64,000 nucleotides of DNA from CAVQFO01 sp963711725 (GCA_963711725.1 CAVQFO010000020.1:62001-126000), one strand, 5' to 3'. Numbered from the stretch's first letter, positions 1 through 8,846 are shown. Notes: generated by a model from the sequence alone, not told the origin. A program made the numbers and translations.

Positions 1-6
1 TCCAAT

Positions 7-38
7 GTAGGGTGGGTAGAGCGCAGCGAAACCCACCA
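7..38. repeat. Short dispersed inverted repeat (GGTGGGT/ACCCACC type)
   Basis: A GTAGGGTGGGT half faces a complementary AACCCACC half around a short GC-rich centre (AGAGCGCAGCG). This resembles a common intergenic repeat of proteobacteria. It lies just past the stop of the minus-strand dehydrogenase and could also act as its terminator, although no T-tract is visible. The element may continue beyond the window edge. Confidence 0.5.
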
Positions 39-64
39 ATCCGGCCAAGCCGCAACACTGTCCC

Positions 65-1483
65 TTAATCCTCGAAGGGAACCACCTTTCCCGGATTCAG
101 AATTCCCTCCGGGTCCAGCGCCCCCTTGAGCCGCCGCATCAAATCCACTTCGACGTCCGATTTGTAGCGCAACACATCCTTGGGTTTGAGCTGCCCCACG
201 CCGTGTTCGGCGGCGAAGGACCCGTGCATATCGGCGACGAGGTCGTGGACAATCTCGTTGAACTCGTTCCAGCGGGCGAGAAACGCGGCGGTGTCGGCGC
301 CTTCCGGTTGGGACAGATTAAAGTGAATGTTGCCGTCGCCGATGTGGCCGAAGGCGCAGACGCGGATGCCGGGCAGGCGTTGTTCCACCCGTGCGGTGGC
401 TTCGCGGAGGAAGGCGGGGATCTGGGAGACGGGCACCGATATATCGTGTTTGATGCTGCCGCCTTCCTGCTTCTGGGCCGGTGGGATGCCCTTGCGGATG
501 GCCCAGAGGGCTTCGCGGGCGTCCGGCGTATCGGCAATTCGGGCTTCGCCTACGATGCCGTCGGCCCGGGCGTGGGCGATGGTGGCCGACAGCGTGCGAT
601 GGAGATGGCCGTCGGGCGTGGCACCGCTGAGGTCGATGAGCAGATACCAGGCGTGGGGTTCGGCGAACGGTTCCCGGCAGTCGTCGCGGTGGCGGACGGC
701 AAATGCCACGGGTGTGCGCGCCATGATCTCGCAGGCGGTGACGGCATCGCCGCTGGCCTCGCGTAAGCGGTTGAGCAGTTCCAGGGCCTGGTCGGGGTTG
801 TCCAGGCCGGCCAGGGCGGTCTGGACGTCGTGGGGTGCGGGAAAGAGCTTGAGTGTGGCCGCGGTGATGATCCCCAAGGTGCCTTCGGCGCCGATGAACA
901 GATCCCGAAGGTCATAGCTGCTGTTGTCCTTGCGCAGCCGGGTCAGTCCGTCCCATATACGGCCGTCGGCGAGAACCACCTCCAGGCCGAGCGCCAGGTC
1001 GCGCGTGTTGCCGTAGTGGAGAACGTTCATTCCGCCGGCGTTGGTGGAAAGGTTGCCGCCGATGGTGCAGCGGTCCTCGGCAGCGTAGCTCAGCGGGAAA
1101 AAGCGGTCGGCCTCTTGGGCGGCAGCCTGGATGTCGGCGAGGATGCAGCCGGCCTCCACGGTCATGGTGTAATTGGCGGCGTCCACGCCCCGCACCCGGT
1201 TCATGCGCCGCAGGCTGAGGATGATCTGCCGGCCGGATTCGTCGGGGACGCCGCCACCGCACAGCCCGGTGTTGCCCCCCTGGGGGACCACTGCAATCCC
1301 GGCCTCGGCGCACAAGCGCACCAGAGCGGAGACTTCTTCGGTGTTTCGCGGCAAGGCGACGCCGGCAGAGGTGCCATGGAACAGGCCGCGCTGCTCCGAC
1401 AGGTAGGGCGCCATCGGGCCGGGATCGGCGATCCAGCCGTCCGGGCCGAGCAGGGTGGCGATGTTGCTTAAGGCCTTTTTCAT
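65..1483 (-). CDS. FAD-binding D-2-hydroxyacid (D-lactate/glycolate-type) dehydrogenase
   Basis: A flavoprotein of the GlcD/Dld/D2HGDH family that oxidises a D-2-hydroxyacid to the 2-oxoacid and passes electrons to a quinone or carrier. The N-terminal FAD-binding domain carries the phosphate loop GGNTGLCGG near residue 70. The C-terminal FAD-oxidase domain has GHIGDGNIHFN near residue 380, EHGVG, and the closing DPEGILNPGK typical of the family. From the ATG at 1483 it is 472 residues, a normal length. A TTG at 1519 would add 12 residues, and neither start has a good ribosome site. No GlcE/GlcF partners are adjacent, so it looks like a stand-alone enzyme. The substrate cannot be decided from sequence alone. 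Confidence 0.85.
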   Translation of the reverse strand: MKKALSNIATLLGPDGWIADPGPMAPYLSEQRGLFHGTSAGVALPRNTEEVSALVRLCAEAGIAVVPQGGNTGLCGGGVPDESGRQIILSLRRMNRVRGVDAANYTMTVEAGCILADIQAAAQEADRFFPLSYAAEDRCTIGGNLSTNAGGMNVLHYGNTRDLALGLEVVLADGRIWDGLTRLRKDNSSYDLRDLFIGAEGTLGIITAATLKLFPAPHDVQTALAGLDNPDQALELLNRLREASGDAVTACEIMARTPVAFAVRHRDDCREPFAEPHAWYLLIDLSGATPDGHLHRTLSATIAHARADGIVGEARIADTPDAREALWAIRKGIPPAQKQEGGSIKHDISVPVSQIPAFLREATARVEQRLPGIRVCAFGHIGDGNIHFNLSQPEGADTAAFLARWNEFNEIVHDLVADMHGSFAAEHGVGQLKPKDVLRYKSDVEVDLMRRLKGALDPEGILNPGKVVPFED

Positions 1484-1626
1484 GGGCGGCGGGCCGGTCA
1501 AAGCGGGATGGCTTACCAAGCTTCAGCAAGTATTCCCAGGCCTCAAAGCGATCAGGCGCTCCCTTTGGGCGGCCGCCGAGGCATGGGGATACGGGTCGAA
1601 AGGCTAGTATAATGCCAGACGCTGCC

Positions 1627-2721
1627 ATGAGCGACGAGCCCGACACTACCGCTTCCCGCAAGATCATCCATGTGGATATGGACGCGTTCTACGCGTCCGT
1701 GGAGCAGCGGGACGACCCCGCGCTGCGTGGACAGCCGGTAATCGTGGGCGGTTCGCCCGATCGGCGGGGCGTGGTGGCGGCGGCCAGCTACGAGGCGCGG
1801 CGCTTCGGCATCCATTCGGCCATGCCCTCGGCCCGGGCCGTCCGGCTCTGTCCCCACGCCGTTTTCATCCGGCCTCGTTTCGAGGTGTATCGCTCGGTTT
1901 CGCGGCAAATCCGGGCCATCTTTCATTCCTATACGCCCTTCGTGGAGCCGCTTTCCCTGGATGAGGCCTATCTGGACGTCACCGAAACCCGGGGTTACAA
2001 GGGCTCGGCGACGTTGATCGCGCGCGAGATCAAGCGTCGGATCAAAGCCCAGACGGATCTGACCGCCTCCGCCGGGGTCTCCTACAACAAGTTTCTGGCT
2101 AAGCTGGCCTCGGACATGGACAAGCCGGACGGCCTTTATGTAATCAAGCCGGAGGAGGGCGAGGGGTTTGTCGCGAGCCTGCCGGTGGGCCGGTTTCATG
2201 GTGTGGGGGCTGCCACAGAGGCGCGTATGAAAGCGCTGGGCATTCACACCGGCGCCGACCTGCGAAAGTGGTCGCTGGAGGCGTTGCAGGCCCGCTTCGG
2301 GAAGCGGGCGGGCTTCTATTTTCACATCGCACGAGGCGAGGATTTCCGGCCGGTGGAGCCCCGCCGGGAACGCAAGTCGCTGGGCTCCGAGGCCACGTTC
2401 GCCGAAGACCTGGTGGACCCGGCGGAAATGCTGGCCCGTATCGAACCTCTGGCGGCCGACGTCGCCCGGCAACTGGGCTTGAAGAACCTGCAAGGCTATA
2501 CGCTGACCCTGAAGGTGAAATACGCGGACTTTCAGCAGATCACCCGCTCCCAGACTCGTGCCGAGCCCTATCGCGATGCCGCCGATATGATGTCCATGGT
2601 GCCAAGGCTTCTCGCGCGGACTGACGTCGCCGAGCGGCCCGTCAGGCTGCTCGGGGTGACAGTATCGACGCTGGAGCAGCGGAAGGGTGAGGTTGACGTC
2701 CCACAATTGGGGCTTTTTTGA
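1627..2721 (+). CDS. dinB: DNA polymerase IV (Y-family translesion polymerase)
   Basis: Error-prone Y-family polymerase that bypasses DNA lesions. Visible motifs are DMDAFYASVE with the first catalytic aspartates, the SYEARRFGIHSAMPS fingers segment, SLDEAYLDV with the catalytic acidic pair, and the helix-hairpin-helix region around SAGVSYNKFLAKLASDMDKP. The protein ends in QLGLF, a textbook beta-clamp binding peptide, so the C-terminus is intact. I start at the ATG at 1627 (364 residues) because an upstream in-frame ATG at 1612 overlaps a TATAAT hexamer at 1608-1613 and may lie at or before the transcript start. No LexA box was recognised. Confidence 0.93.
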   Translation: MSDEPDTTASRKIIHVDMDAFYASVEQRDDPALRGQPVIVGGSPDRRGVVAAASYEARRFGIHSAMPSARAVRLCPHAVFIRPRFEVYRSVSRQIRAIFHSYTPFVEPLSLDEAYLDVTETRGYKGSATLIAREIKRRIKAQTDLTASAGVSYNKFLAKLASDMDKPDGLYVIKPEEGEGFVASLPVGRFHGVGAATEARMKALGIHTGADLRKWSLEALQARFGKRAGFYFHIARGEDFRPVEPRRERKSLGSEATFAEDLVDPAEMLARIEPLAADVARQLGLKNLQGYTLTLKVKYADFQQITRSQTRAEPYRDAADMMSMVPRLLARTDVAERPVRLLGVTVSTLEQRKGEVDVPQLGLF

Positions 2722-2993
2722 ATAATCGTTCTGTTGCTTTGTAGTTTAGACCTGGTTTTGTGTATTGGTGGGATATAGTGCATTAAATTTGTTTATTTGT
2801 TAGGTGCAGGTGGGAGGGAAATAATGGTTTGTATCGAAAAGTCGTGTGTTGTGGGTGGATGGTCGTCATTTCTCCCGCGGCTGTTATAAAGGGGTTCGTC
2901 GTTTCCCGCCTCGGGGTTTGGGGGATCCGTATGGCCGGAATCACCACTTCGCGGCATACTCCGCCCTCATTGTTTTAAACGAACGGGCAGTCA

Positions 2994-3587
2994 GTGATCG
3001 AACAAGAGCGCTATGTTTCGCGCCGTGGTTGGGGGCAGCGATTGGCAAGAGGTGTGCTGGCGGCCGCCGGCTGGTCGGTGGAAATGAGTCAGCCTCGGTG
3101 CCGCAAGTATGTGCTGGTGGGGGCGTGGCATACGTCCAATTGGGACTTCATTCTCGGCTTGCTGGCCATGTTCGCCATCGGCTTCCGTTTTCGCTGGATG
3201 GGCAAGGACACCTTGTTCCGCCCGCCCTTTGGCGGGGTGATGCGCGCGTTGGGCGGTATCTCCATTGATCGCAGCACCCGCCACAACACGATCGAGCAGA
3301 TGGCCGCGGAGTTCCGCGACCGGGACGAACTGGTATTGCTCATCACCCCGGAAGGTACCCGCAGCTACCGCGATTGCTGGAAGTCAGGGTTTTACTACAT
3401 CGCCCGGGAGGCCGGCGTGCCTATCTATCTGGGCTACGTGGACTACGCCAATAGCCGCCTCGGCATCGGGCCGGGTTTTGTTCCGGGCGACGATGTGGAA
3501 GAGGATCTGCAGCGCATCCGGGATTTCTACGCCGACAAGCGGGGAAAGTTTCCCGAGAAGCACGGAGCGATTCGGTTCAAGGGGTGA
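2994..3587 (+). CDS. PlsC-type lysophospholipid acyltransferase family protein
   Basis: A 197-residue protein of the 1-acylglycerol-3-phosphate acyltransferase superfamily. It has the catalytic HX4D motif as HTSNWD near residue 43 and the substrate-binding block TPEGTRS near residue 120. It is shorter than PlsC (about 240 residues) and belongs to the small 'acyltransferase' subgroup whose lipid substrate is usually unknown. A hydrophobic stretch (ILGLLAMFAIGF) follows the HX4D motif, consistent with membrane association. The start is GTG. The gene is single, preceded by an AT-rich gap and followed by a dispersed repeat. Confidence 0.8.
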   Translation: MIEQERYVSRRGWGQRLARGVLAAAGWSVEMSQPRCRKYVLVGAWHTSNWDFILGLLAMFAIGFRFRWMGKDTLFRPPFGGVMRALGGISIDRSTRHNTIEQMAAEFRDRDELVLLITPEGTRSYRDCWKSGFYYIAREAGVPIYLGYVDYANSRLGIGPGFVPGDDVEEDLQRIRDFYADKRGKFPEKHGAIRFKG

Positions 3588-3600
3588 GCGCCGGCGGAGG

Positions 3601-3863
3601 TTCGCGGCGATGAGCGCAGTTCCTGCGGGTTCGGAAGCGGATATTCATTATGCTTCAGGACAGGAAGAGCACGGAGCCCTTTGAGCAACGGCGTGTGCAA
3701 TTGTCTGAAAGATGACCTTCGTGATTCTTCGTGTACCCTTCGTGGCCCGAAACGTTCGATCATTCGCGGTCGACACGACCGCTCCTTGTATCTTGGCACT
3801 TGCGTTGTTAAGGAGAACAACGTGCCGGCCCCTTTCCGTAGGGGCGGCGTTCATTAGCGCGGA
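3601..3863. repeat. Dispersed inverted-repeat element, copy 1 (composite)
   Basis: The left arm TTCGCGGCGATGAGCGC...TCCTGC (3601-3626) faces a degenerate right arm GTAGGGGCGGCGTTCATTAG (from 3838). Between them lie degenerate AAGAGCACGGAG / CTTCGTG...CTTCGTGGCC halves and a second arm ATTCGCGGTCG...CGACCGCTCC (3762-3788). The same parts recur at 13804-14031, 21639-21666, 23478-23651 and 37041-37109. It fills the gap between the acyltransferase and the convergent AAA ATPase. Confidence 0.7.
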
Positions 3864-3875
3864 CGGTTTACCCGC

Positions 3876-5354
3876 CTAGTCCGCCATCACCGTCCGCCCC
3901 TCGGCCCACGCCCGCAGTGCGTTCAGCTTTTCGGACATGACGGTGCTCAGCGGGCGGGTCTGGCGGATTTCGGCCAGGACGTGCCCGGTGTTCAGGTCGA
4001 GGCGCTGTTCCCGGGCCAGGTACAGCCCGGAGACCACGGCCTGTTCGATTTCAGCGCCTGAGAAGCCGTCCGATGCCGCTGCGAGCTTTTCCAGATCGAA
4101 TTCCACCGGGTCCATTCCGCGTTTGCGCAGATGGATCTCGAAGATCTGCCGGCGCACGTCGGGTGAGGGCAGGTCCACGAAGAAGATCTCGTCGAGCCGG
4201 CCCTTGCGCACCAGTTCCGGCGGCAGCCGGTCGATGGCGTTGGCGGTGGCGACGATGAACACGGGTTTGCGGTTTTCCGCCATCCAGGTGAGCAGCGTGC
4301 CCAGGATGCGCTGGGAAACGCCGCCGTCGTTGTCCCCCTGGGCTACCGCCTTTTCGATTTCGTCGATCCATAGCACGCAGGGCGACATGACCTCGGCGGT
4401 CTTGATGGCCTCGCGCAGGTTGCGCTCGGTTTCGCCGAAGAACTTGTTATAGAGCGAGCCTACGTCCAGGCGCAGCAGGGGAAGGCCCCACAGGCCCGCG
4501 ACGGCCTTGGCGGCCAGGCTCTTGCCGCCGCCTTGAACGCCTACCAGCAGAATGCCCTTGGGCGGATCCAACACCGGGTCGGGTTCCACGAAGGCGCTTT
4601 GGCGCCGTTGCAGCCAGGCCTTGAGCTGGTTCAGGCCGCCCACGTCTGAAAATCGGGCGGTGTCGTACTCGAAGGACAGGGCGCCGCCGCGATCCAGCAA
4701 CCGGTACTTGGCTTCCATGACGGTGGGCAGGTCGCTTTCGGTGATGGCGCCGTCGTCGCGGATCGCGCCGCGCGCCAGGCGGCGGGCGTCCCGTGCCGTG
4801 AGCCCGGTCAGGTTCTGGACCAGCCGGTCCAGGGTGGAGCGGTCGGTCTGGACCTTGCGCCCGCCGTTGTCCTGGCACCATTTGTTGGCTTCTTCGCGGA
4901 CGATTTCTTCCAGGTCGGCCTTTTCCGGCAGGGCCAGGTCGAAACGGGCGGTGAATACCCGCAGTTCCGGCGGTATTTCACAGCGGTGGCTGACCAGCAC
5001 CAGGGTGTGCGGCACCTCGGAGTAGTTCAGCGCGATTTCCTTGAGCAGCCGGACGTTGACCGCGTCGTCCAGATAGGGGTGAAAGTCCGCCAGCAGGTAG
5101 ACGCCGCCCTTGGTGCAGGCCCGGATGTGTTTCAGCGCTTCCACGGGGTCGGCGGTCGGGCGATTGGGTGGAGTCTCGAATTCGGCGCGTCGCACGCCGT
5201 CGGTCACGCTCCAGTGAAACAGCGGGCGGCCCACTCGCATGATCAACTGACGAAACATGTCGATGACCCGCCGCTCCTCCAAGGTCTCGGCGACGATCAG
5301 CGGGACGTGGGACTGAAGCAGCAGCTCCAGATCGTGGAGATTGTCGGTGCTCAC
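3876..5354 (-). CDS. AAA+ ATPase, Ycf46-like
   Basis: A 492-residue single-AAA-domain protein resembling Ycf46 of cyanobacteria and plastids, a family of poorly known function. The first ~220 residues form an N-terminal domain without recognisable catalytic motifs. The AAA core has Walker A GVQGGGKS near 272-279, Walker B VLWIDEIEKA near 327-336, a sensor segment (IVATAN) and the RKGRLDEIFFVDLP box with the arginine finger. A helical lid follows. It probably works as a hexameric remodelling ATPase in the cytoplasm. The next gene upstream on the same strand is a Rof-like Rho inhibitor, about 100 bases away. The ATPase function is firm; the client is unknown. Confidence 0.85.
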   Translation of the reverse strand: MSTDNLHDLELLLQSHVPLIVAETLEERRVIDMFRQLIMRVGRPLFHWSVTDGVRRAEFETPPNRPTADPVEALKHIRACTKGGVYLLADFHPYLDDAVNVRLLKEIALNYSEVPHTLVLVSHRCEIPPELRVFTARFDLALPEKADLEEIVREEANKWCQDNGGRKVQTDRSTLDRLVQNLTGLTARDARRLARGAIRDDGAITESDLPTVMEAKYRLLDRGGALSFEYDTARFSDVGGLNQLKAWLQRRQSAFVEPDPVLDPPKGILLVGVQGGGKSLAAKAVAGLWGLPLLRLDVGSLYNKFFGETERNLREAIKTAEVMSPCVLWIDEIEKAVAQGDNDGGVSQRILGTLLTWMAENRKPVFIVATANAIDRLPPELVRKGRLDEIFFVDLPSPDVRRQIFEIHLRKRGMDPVEFDLEKLAAASDGFSGAEIEQAVVSGLYLAREQRLDLNTGHVLAEIRQTRPLSTVMSEKLNALRAWAEGRTVMAD

Positions 5355-5456
5355 GTTTTTTCGTTCTTTGGCCGGGCTGGATTTGGATTGTGCCCATGGA
5401 TTCTATCGATTCCCGGGGGCATCGGCGAGGAGGCGCGCACCCCGTCGCGTGGGAAT

Positions 5457-5696
5457 CTAAAGCGGCGTGAAACGATCTATCCGATCCAGCCGGATTTCGA
5501 TGGCCTCGCGACCGGTGGGGCGATGGGCGATGAGGTATTCCTCGTGATTGCGCGTCTGCAGATCCACGGGAAGCAGGGGCTCCAGGTGGCGGGAGCCGTC
5601 CAGCTCGTGCCAGCCGACCCGCAGTCGCGTGCCATGGACGATGGCAACCTCCAGCTCGGCGTAGGTCTGGCAGGAAATGGGATGGTAGTCTGTCAT
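5457..5696 (-). CDS. rof: Rof-like Rho-binding antiterminator
   Basis: A 79-residue protein whose pattern matches the Rof (YaeO) family, which binds transcription terminator Rho and blocks its RNA-binding surface. The shared pattern is Y-PI-C near the N-terminus, then Y-LE, a central hydrophobic strand and DG, a D---RN-EEYL block, and a closing E-RLD-I--F. This is recognition from family memory, not a search. It lies just upstream of the AAA ATPase on the same strand and is divergent from sirB2. The start is ATG. Confidence 0.7.
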   Translation of the reverse strand: MTDYHPISCQTYAELEVAIVHGTRLRVGWHELDGSRHLEPLLPVDLQTRNHEEYLIAHRPTGREAIEIRLDRIDRFTPL

Positions 5697-5752
5697 CGCT
5701 CCACCGCACGGTTCGACTTGTTACCGTTAAGAATAACCGGGTCTGCGGGCCC

Positions 5753-6142
5753 ATGGGAGGTTTCTTGTATCAGGCGCTGAAACATACCCACATGCTGATG
5801 GTTGCCCTGACCATCCTGCTGTTCGTGCTTCGCGGACTATGGATGATGCTGGATTCGCCGCGGCTCAAGGACAAGTGGGTCCGCATTCTTCCCCACGTGA
5901 TTGATACATTGCTGTTGATCACCGGGTTGTGGATGGCGATCGGGTATTGGGACTGGCCCTCGGCCGGGCAGGGTTGGATCACGGCGAAGATCGTGGCGCT
6001 GATTGTCTACATCGGCCTGGGAACCGTGGCGATCAAGCGGGGCCGGACCAAGGCGGTGCGCACGGCGGCATTTTGCGGCGCACTGCTGGTGGTGGCCTAC
6101 ATCGTGGCCGTGGCCTTTGCGAAGAACCCGATTCCCTGGTAG
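5753..6142 (+). CDS. SirB2 family integral membrane protein
   Basis: A 129-residue protein with four predicted transmembrane helices: ALKHTHMLMVALTILLFVLR, VIDTLLLITGLWMAIGYW, ITAKIVALIVYIGLGTVAI and TAAFCGALLVVAYIVAVAF. The opening H-H-M spacing, the RG-WMM...LK region and the helix layout match the SirB2 family, originally named for effects on Salmonella invasion gene expression. The biochemical role is unknown; the histidines suggest a possible heme or quinone link (inference). Its stop codon directly abuts the stop of the convergent CPXCG gene with no gap. Confidence 0.8.
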   Translation: MGGFLYQALKHTHMLMVALTILLFVLRGLWMMLDSPRLKDKWVRILPHVIDTLLLITGLWMAIGYWDWPSAGQGWITAKIVALIVYIGLGTVAIKRGRTKAVRTAAFCGALLVVAYIVAVAFAKNPIPW

Positions 6143-6340
6143 TCAGTCGTCGCGGTCCACGGTGACGCCCAGCGGTTCGCCCCGGGCGTCCACCCGGGCG
6201 GCGAATTCGATGGGTCGGCAGCAGACCTCGCAGTCCTCCACATAGCTCTGGGAGCCGGCGGAATAGTCGACCATGGTGGTGAAGGTCTCGCCGCAGTACG
6301 GGCATTCCACCGTTTCCTCGACCAGCATTTCCTCGTTCAT
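6143..6340 (-). CDS. CPXCG-motif cysteine-rich zinc-ribbon-like protein
   Basis: A 65-residue cytoplasmic protein with two paired cysteine motifs, CPYCGE near residue 13 and CEVCCRP near residue 37. This layout defines the CPXCG small cysteine-rich family, probably one structural zinc site; the function is unknown. The ATG overlaps the stop of the upstream hemW by four bases (ATGA), so the two are translationally coupled and form the end of the rph-rdgB-hemW transcription group. Confidence 0.85.
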   Translation of the reverse strand: MNEEMLVEETVECPYCGETFTTMVDYSAGSQSYVEDCEVCCRPIEFAARVDARGEPLGVTVDRDD

Positions 6341-7494
6341 GGCGCCTCCGGAAGGAAGATCTCCAACAGGCTGTTGAGGTACCGCTGGCCGGTTTCCGTG
6401 GCGCGCAGGCGGCCTCCGTTCGTGGCCAGCCAGCCGCGCCGTTCGCCTTGCTCGATCATGGCGGCGAAGGCATCAGACGGCAGCCCCGTGCGCTCGGGGA
6501 TCAGTTCCAGGGGCACCCCGTCGTTCAATCTCAGGGCGTTCATCATGAACTCAAGCACGATATCCGGCGCGTTGAGGGACCACCGCTCGGCCGTGGCCTC
6601 GGCGTCTCCCGCCTTGGCCATGTAACTGGCCGGCACGCGGACCTTGCGGTATCGCTCGATCCGGCCGGCTCGCGGGTCGGTCAACTTGCCGTGGGCGCCG
6701 GCGCCCAGGGCCAGGTAATCGCCGAAGGTCCAGTAGTTCAGGTTGTGCCTGCACTCACGGCCGGGTCGGGCATACGCGGATACTTCATATTGCCGATAGC
6801 CGGCGGCGGCAAGCTCCGCCTGGCAGTCGTCCTGCATGGCGTATGCGGTGTCGTCGTCCGGCAGGATCGGCGGCTTGGCGTGGAAGACCGTATTGGGCTC
6901 CAGCGTGAGTTGGTAGTGGGAGATATGGCTGGGCGCCAGTTCGATGGCCTGGCGAATATCAGCCAGCGCCTGCTCCTGGGATTGCCCGGGCAGGGCGAAC
7001 ATCAAGTCCAGGTTGAAGTTGTCGAATCCGGCGGCGCTTGCGGCTCGGGCGGCGGTCAGCGCCTCGTCGCGCCCGTGAATGCGGCCCAGCCGCGCCAGGT
7101 GTTCGTCGTTGAAGCTTTGAATGCCGATGGACAGCCGGTTCACGCCGGCCCGGCGATAACCCTCGAAACGCGCCTGCTCCACGGTTCCGGGATTCGCCTC
7201 GAGTGTGATCTCCGCGGCCGGAGACAGCGTCAGGTGCCGGTTCGCCGCTTCCAGCAGCGCCGCCACCGAGGCGGGTGGGAACAGGCTCGGAGTGCCGCCG
7301 CCGATGAAGATGGTCTCCACCGTCCGGCCGCCGGCCGCCGGGGCCTCCCGTTCCAGGTCCCGTAGCAGCGCGGCGAGGTAATCGTCCGTGGGAAGTTCGC
7401 CGCGCACCTCATGGGAGTTGAAGTCGCAATAGGGGCATTTGCGCACGCACCAGGGCAGGTGAATGTAGAGGCCCAGAGGCGGGGCGGCGGTCAT
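6337..7494 (-). CDS. hemW: HemW, radical SAM heme chaperone
   Basis: A 385-residue radical SAM protein related to HemN. The 4Fe-4S/SAM motif is CVRKCPYCDF near residue 17 (CX3CX2C followed by F), and GGGTPS follows as the SAM-contact motif. NLDLMFALPGQ and the C-terminal HemN-type domain are present. HemW lacks coproporphyrinogen oxidase activity and instead hands heme to respiratory proteins (family knowledge). I start at the ATG at 7494 because it gives the compact MTAAPPLGLYIHLPWC N-terminus; an in-frame extension to 7698 would overlap rdgB. It is 23 bases downstream of rdgB and overlaps the CPXCG gene. Confidence 0.92.
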   Translation of the reverse strand: MTAAPPLGLYIHLPWCVRKCPYCDFNSHEVRGELPTDDYLAALLRDLEREAPAAGGRTVETIFIGGGTPSLFPPASVAALLEAANRHLTLSPAAEITLEANPGTVEQARFEGYRRAGVNRLSIGIQSFNDEHLARLGRIHGRDEALTAARAASAAGFDNFNLDLMFALPGQSQEQALADIRQAIELAPSHISHYQLTLEPNTVFHAKPPILPDDDTAYAMQDDCQAELAAAGYRQYEVSAYARPGRECRHNLNYWTFGDYLALGAGAHGKLTDPRAGRIERYRKVRVPASYMAKAGDAEATAERWSLNAPDIVLEFMMNALRLNDGVPLELIPERTGLPSDAFAAMIEQGERRGWLATNGGRLRATETGQRYLNSLLEIFLPEAP

Positions 7495-7517
7495 CGGGTT
7501 CACGAGGGTCGTGGGCC

Positions 7518-8114
7518 TTAGCGCCGGCGGCCCAGGGCCTCCACGAGTTTTCGCAGGGCCTGGCCCCGGTGGCTGAGGCGGTTCTTGGTGGCCGAATCCA
7601 GCTCGGCCGAGGTCTTGCCCAGCTCCGGTACGAAGAACAGCGGGTCGTAGCCGAATCCGTTGCCACCCCGGGGCGAGGTGAGAATGCGGCCTTCCCATGT
7701 GCCCTGGCAGATCACGGGCGTGGGGTCATGGGGGTGGCGTACGTAGACCATCAGGCACTGGAATCGCGCGGTGCGCTCGGCCTCCGGGAGGCCGGCCAGT
7801 TCGCCCAGCAGCAGACTGTTGTTGTCGGCGTCCGAGGCGTCTTCCCCGGCGAAGCGCGCGGAATGGATGCCCGGCTCGCCGTCCAGGGCGTCCACCTCCA
7901 GACCCGAGTCGTCGGCAATGGCCGGCAGCGAGGTGTGTTCCGAGGCGTGGCGCGCCTTGATCAGTGCGTTTTCCACGAAGGTCAGGCCGGTTTCCTCGGG
8001 TGACGGCACCAGGTATTCGGATTGCGGCACAACCTCCAGCCCGGAATCGGTGAGCAACTGCGCCACTTCCCGGACCTTGCCGGGATTGTTGCTGGCAAAC
8101 ACGACTCTGCTCAT
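7518..8114 (-). CDS. rdgB: XTP/dITP pyrophosphatase (HAM1 family)
   Basis: A 198-residue house-cleaning enzyme that hydrolyses dITP, XTP and ITP to monophosphates and keeps deaminated purines out of nucleic acids. Family signatures are SNNPGKVREV at residues 8-17, ADDSGLEVDAL with the metal-binding acidic residues, and GNGFGYDPLFFVPE. The length matches the family. It sits between rph and hemW with short gaps (15 and 23 bases), which indicates one operon; rph-rdgB-hemW is a well-known order in gammaproteobacteria. Confidence 0.95.
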   Translation of the reverse strand: MSRVVFASNNPGKVREVAQLLTDSGLEVVPQSEYLVPSPEETGLTFVENALIKARHASEHTSLPAIADDSGLEVDALDGEPGIHSARFAGEDASDADNNSLLLGELAGLPEAERTARFQCLMVYVRHPHDPTPVICQGTWEGRILTSPRGGNGFGYDPLFFVPELGKTSAELDSATKNRLSHRGQALRKLVEALGRRR

Positions 8115-8129
8115 GACGCGTTCCTCCGC

Positions 8130-8846
8130 CTAGCCGGCGAGGGCTTCCTTCTGCTTTTCGATCAGCGTGCCTATCCCGCTTTCGGCCAGCGCCAGCATCT
8201 GCTGCAGCTCGTCCATGCGGAAGGCGTGGCCCTCGGCGGTGCCCTGGATTTCAACGAAGGCGCCCGCGTCGTTCATGATCACGTTCATGTCGGTTTCCGC
8301 CTCGCTGTCCTCGGCGTAGTCCAGGTCCAGCACCGGGGTTCCCTGGTAGATGCCCACCGAAACCGAGGCGATGAAGCCATGTAGAGGGTTCTTGCGAATC
8401 AGCCCCTTGTCGCGCAGACCGGCAATGGCGTCGCTCAGAGCCACAAAGCCGCCGGTAATGGATGCCGTACGGGTGCCGCCGTCGGCCTGGATGACGTCGC
8501 AGTCGATAATCAGGCTGCGCTCGCCCAGGGCGTCCATGTCGATGGCGGCGCGAAGCGAGCGGCCGATCAGGCGTTGGATTTCCAGCGTGCGGCCGCCCTG
8601 CTTGCCGCGGGCGGCCTCCCGGTCCATGCGGCTGTGAGTGGAGCGCGGGAGCATGCTGTACTCGGCCGTTACCCAGCCGCGACCGCTATTGCGAAGGAAA
8701 CCGGGTACGCGTTCCTGCACCGAGGCGTTGCACAGCACGCGGGTGTCGCCGAACTCCACCAGCACGGAACCTTCGGCGTGCTTGGTGAATCCGCGGGTGA
8801 TTCGAATGGGACGCAGTTCGTCGGGACGTCGACCGCTTGGACGCAT
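8130..8846 (-). CDS. rph: Ribonuclease PH
   Basis: A 238-residue phosphorolytic exoribonuclease that trims the 3' ends of tRNA precursors. It starts MRPSGRRPDELRPI and has the conserved EGSVLVEFGDTRVLC, GRGWVTAEYSMLPRSTHSR and GERSLIIDCDVIQADGGTRTASITG blocks. The ATG at 8846 matches the family N-terminus; the open frame extending to 9116 is not supported. It is transcribed divergently from yicC, as in many gammaproteobacteria. Confidence 0.96.
   Translation of the reverse strand: MRPSGRRPDELRPIRITRGFTKHAEGSVLVEFGDTRVLCNASVQERVPGFLRNSGRGWVTAEYSMLPRSTHSRMDREAARGKQGGRTLEIQRLIGRSLRAAIDMDALGERSLIIDCDVIQADGGTRTASITGGFVALSDAIAGLRDKGLIRKNPLHGFIASVSVGIYQGTPVLDLDYAEDSEAETDMNVIMNDAGAFVEIQGTAEGHAFRMDELQQMLALAESGIGTLIEKQKEALAG

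Noticed and set aside
912..1667. Long minus-strand open frame overlapping the dehydrogenase gene
   Set aside because: Arginine- and proline-rich shadow of the real gene in another frame; it also crosses into dinB.
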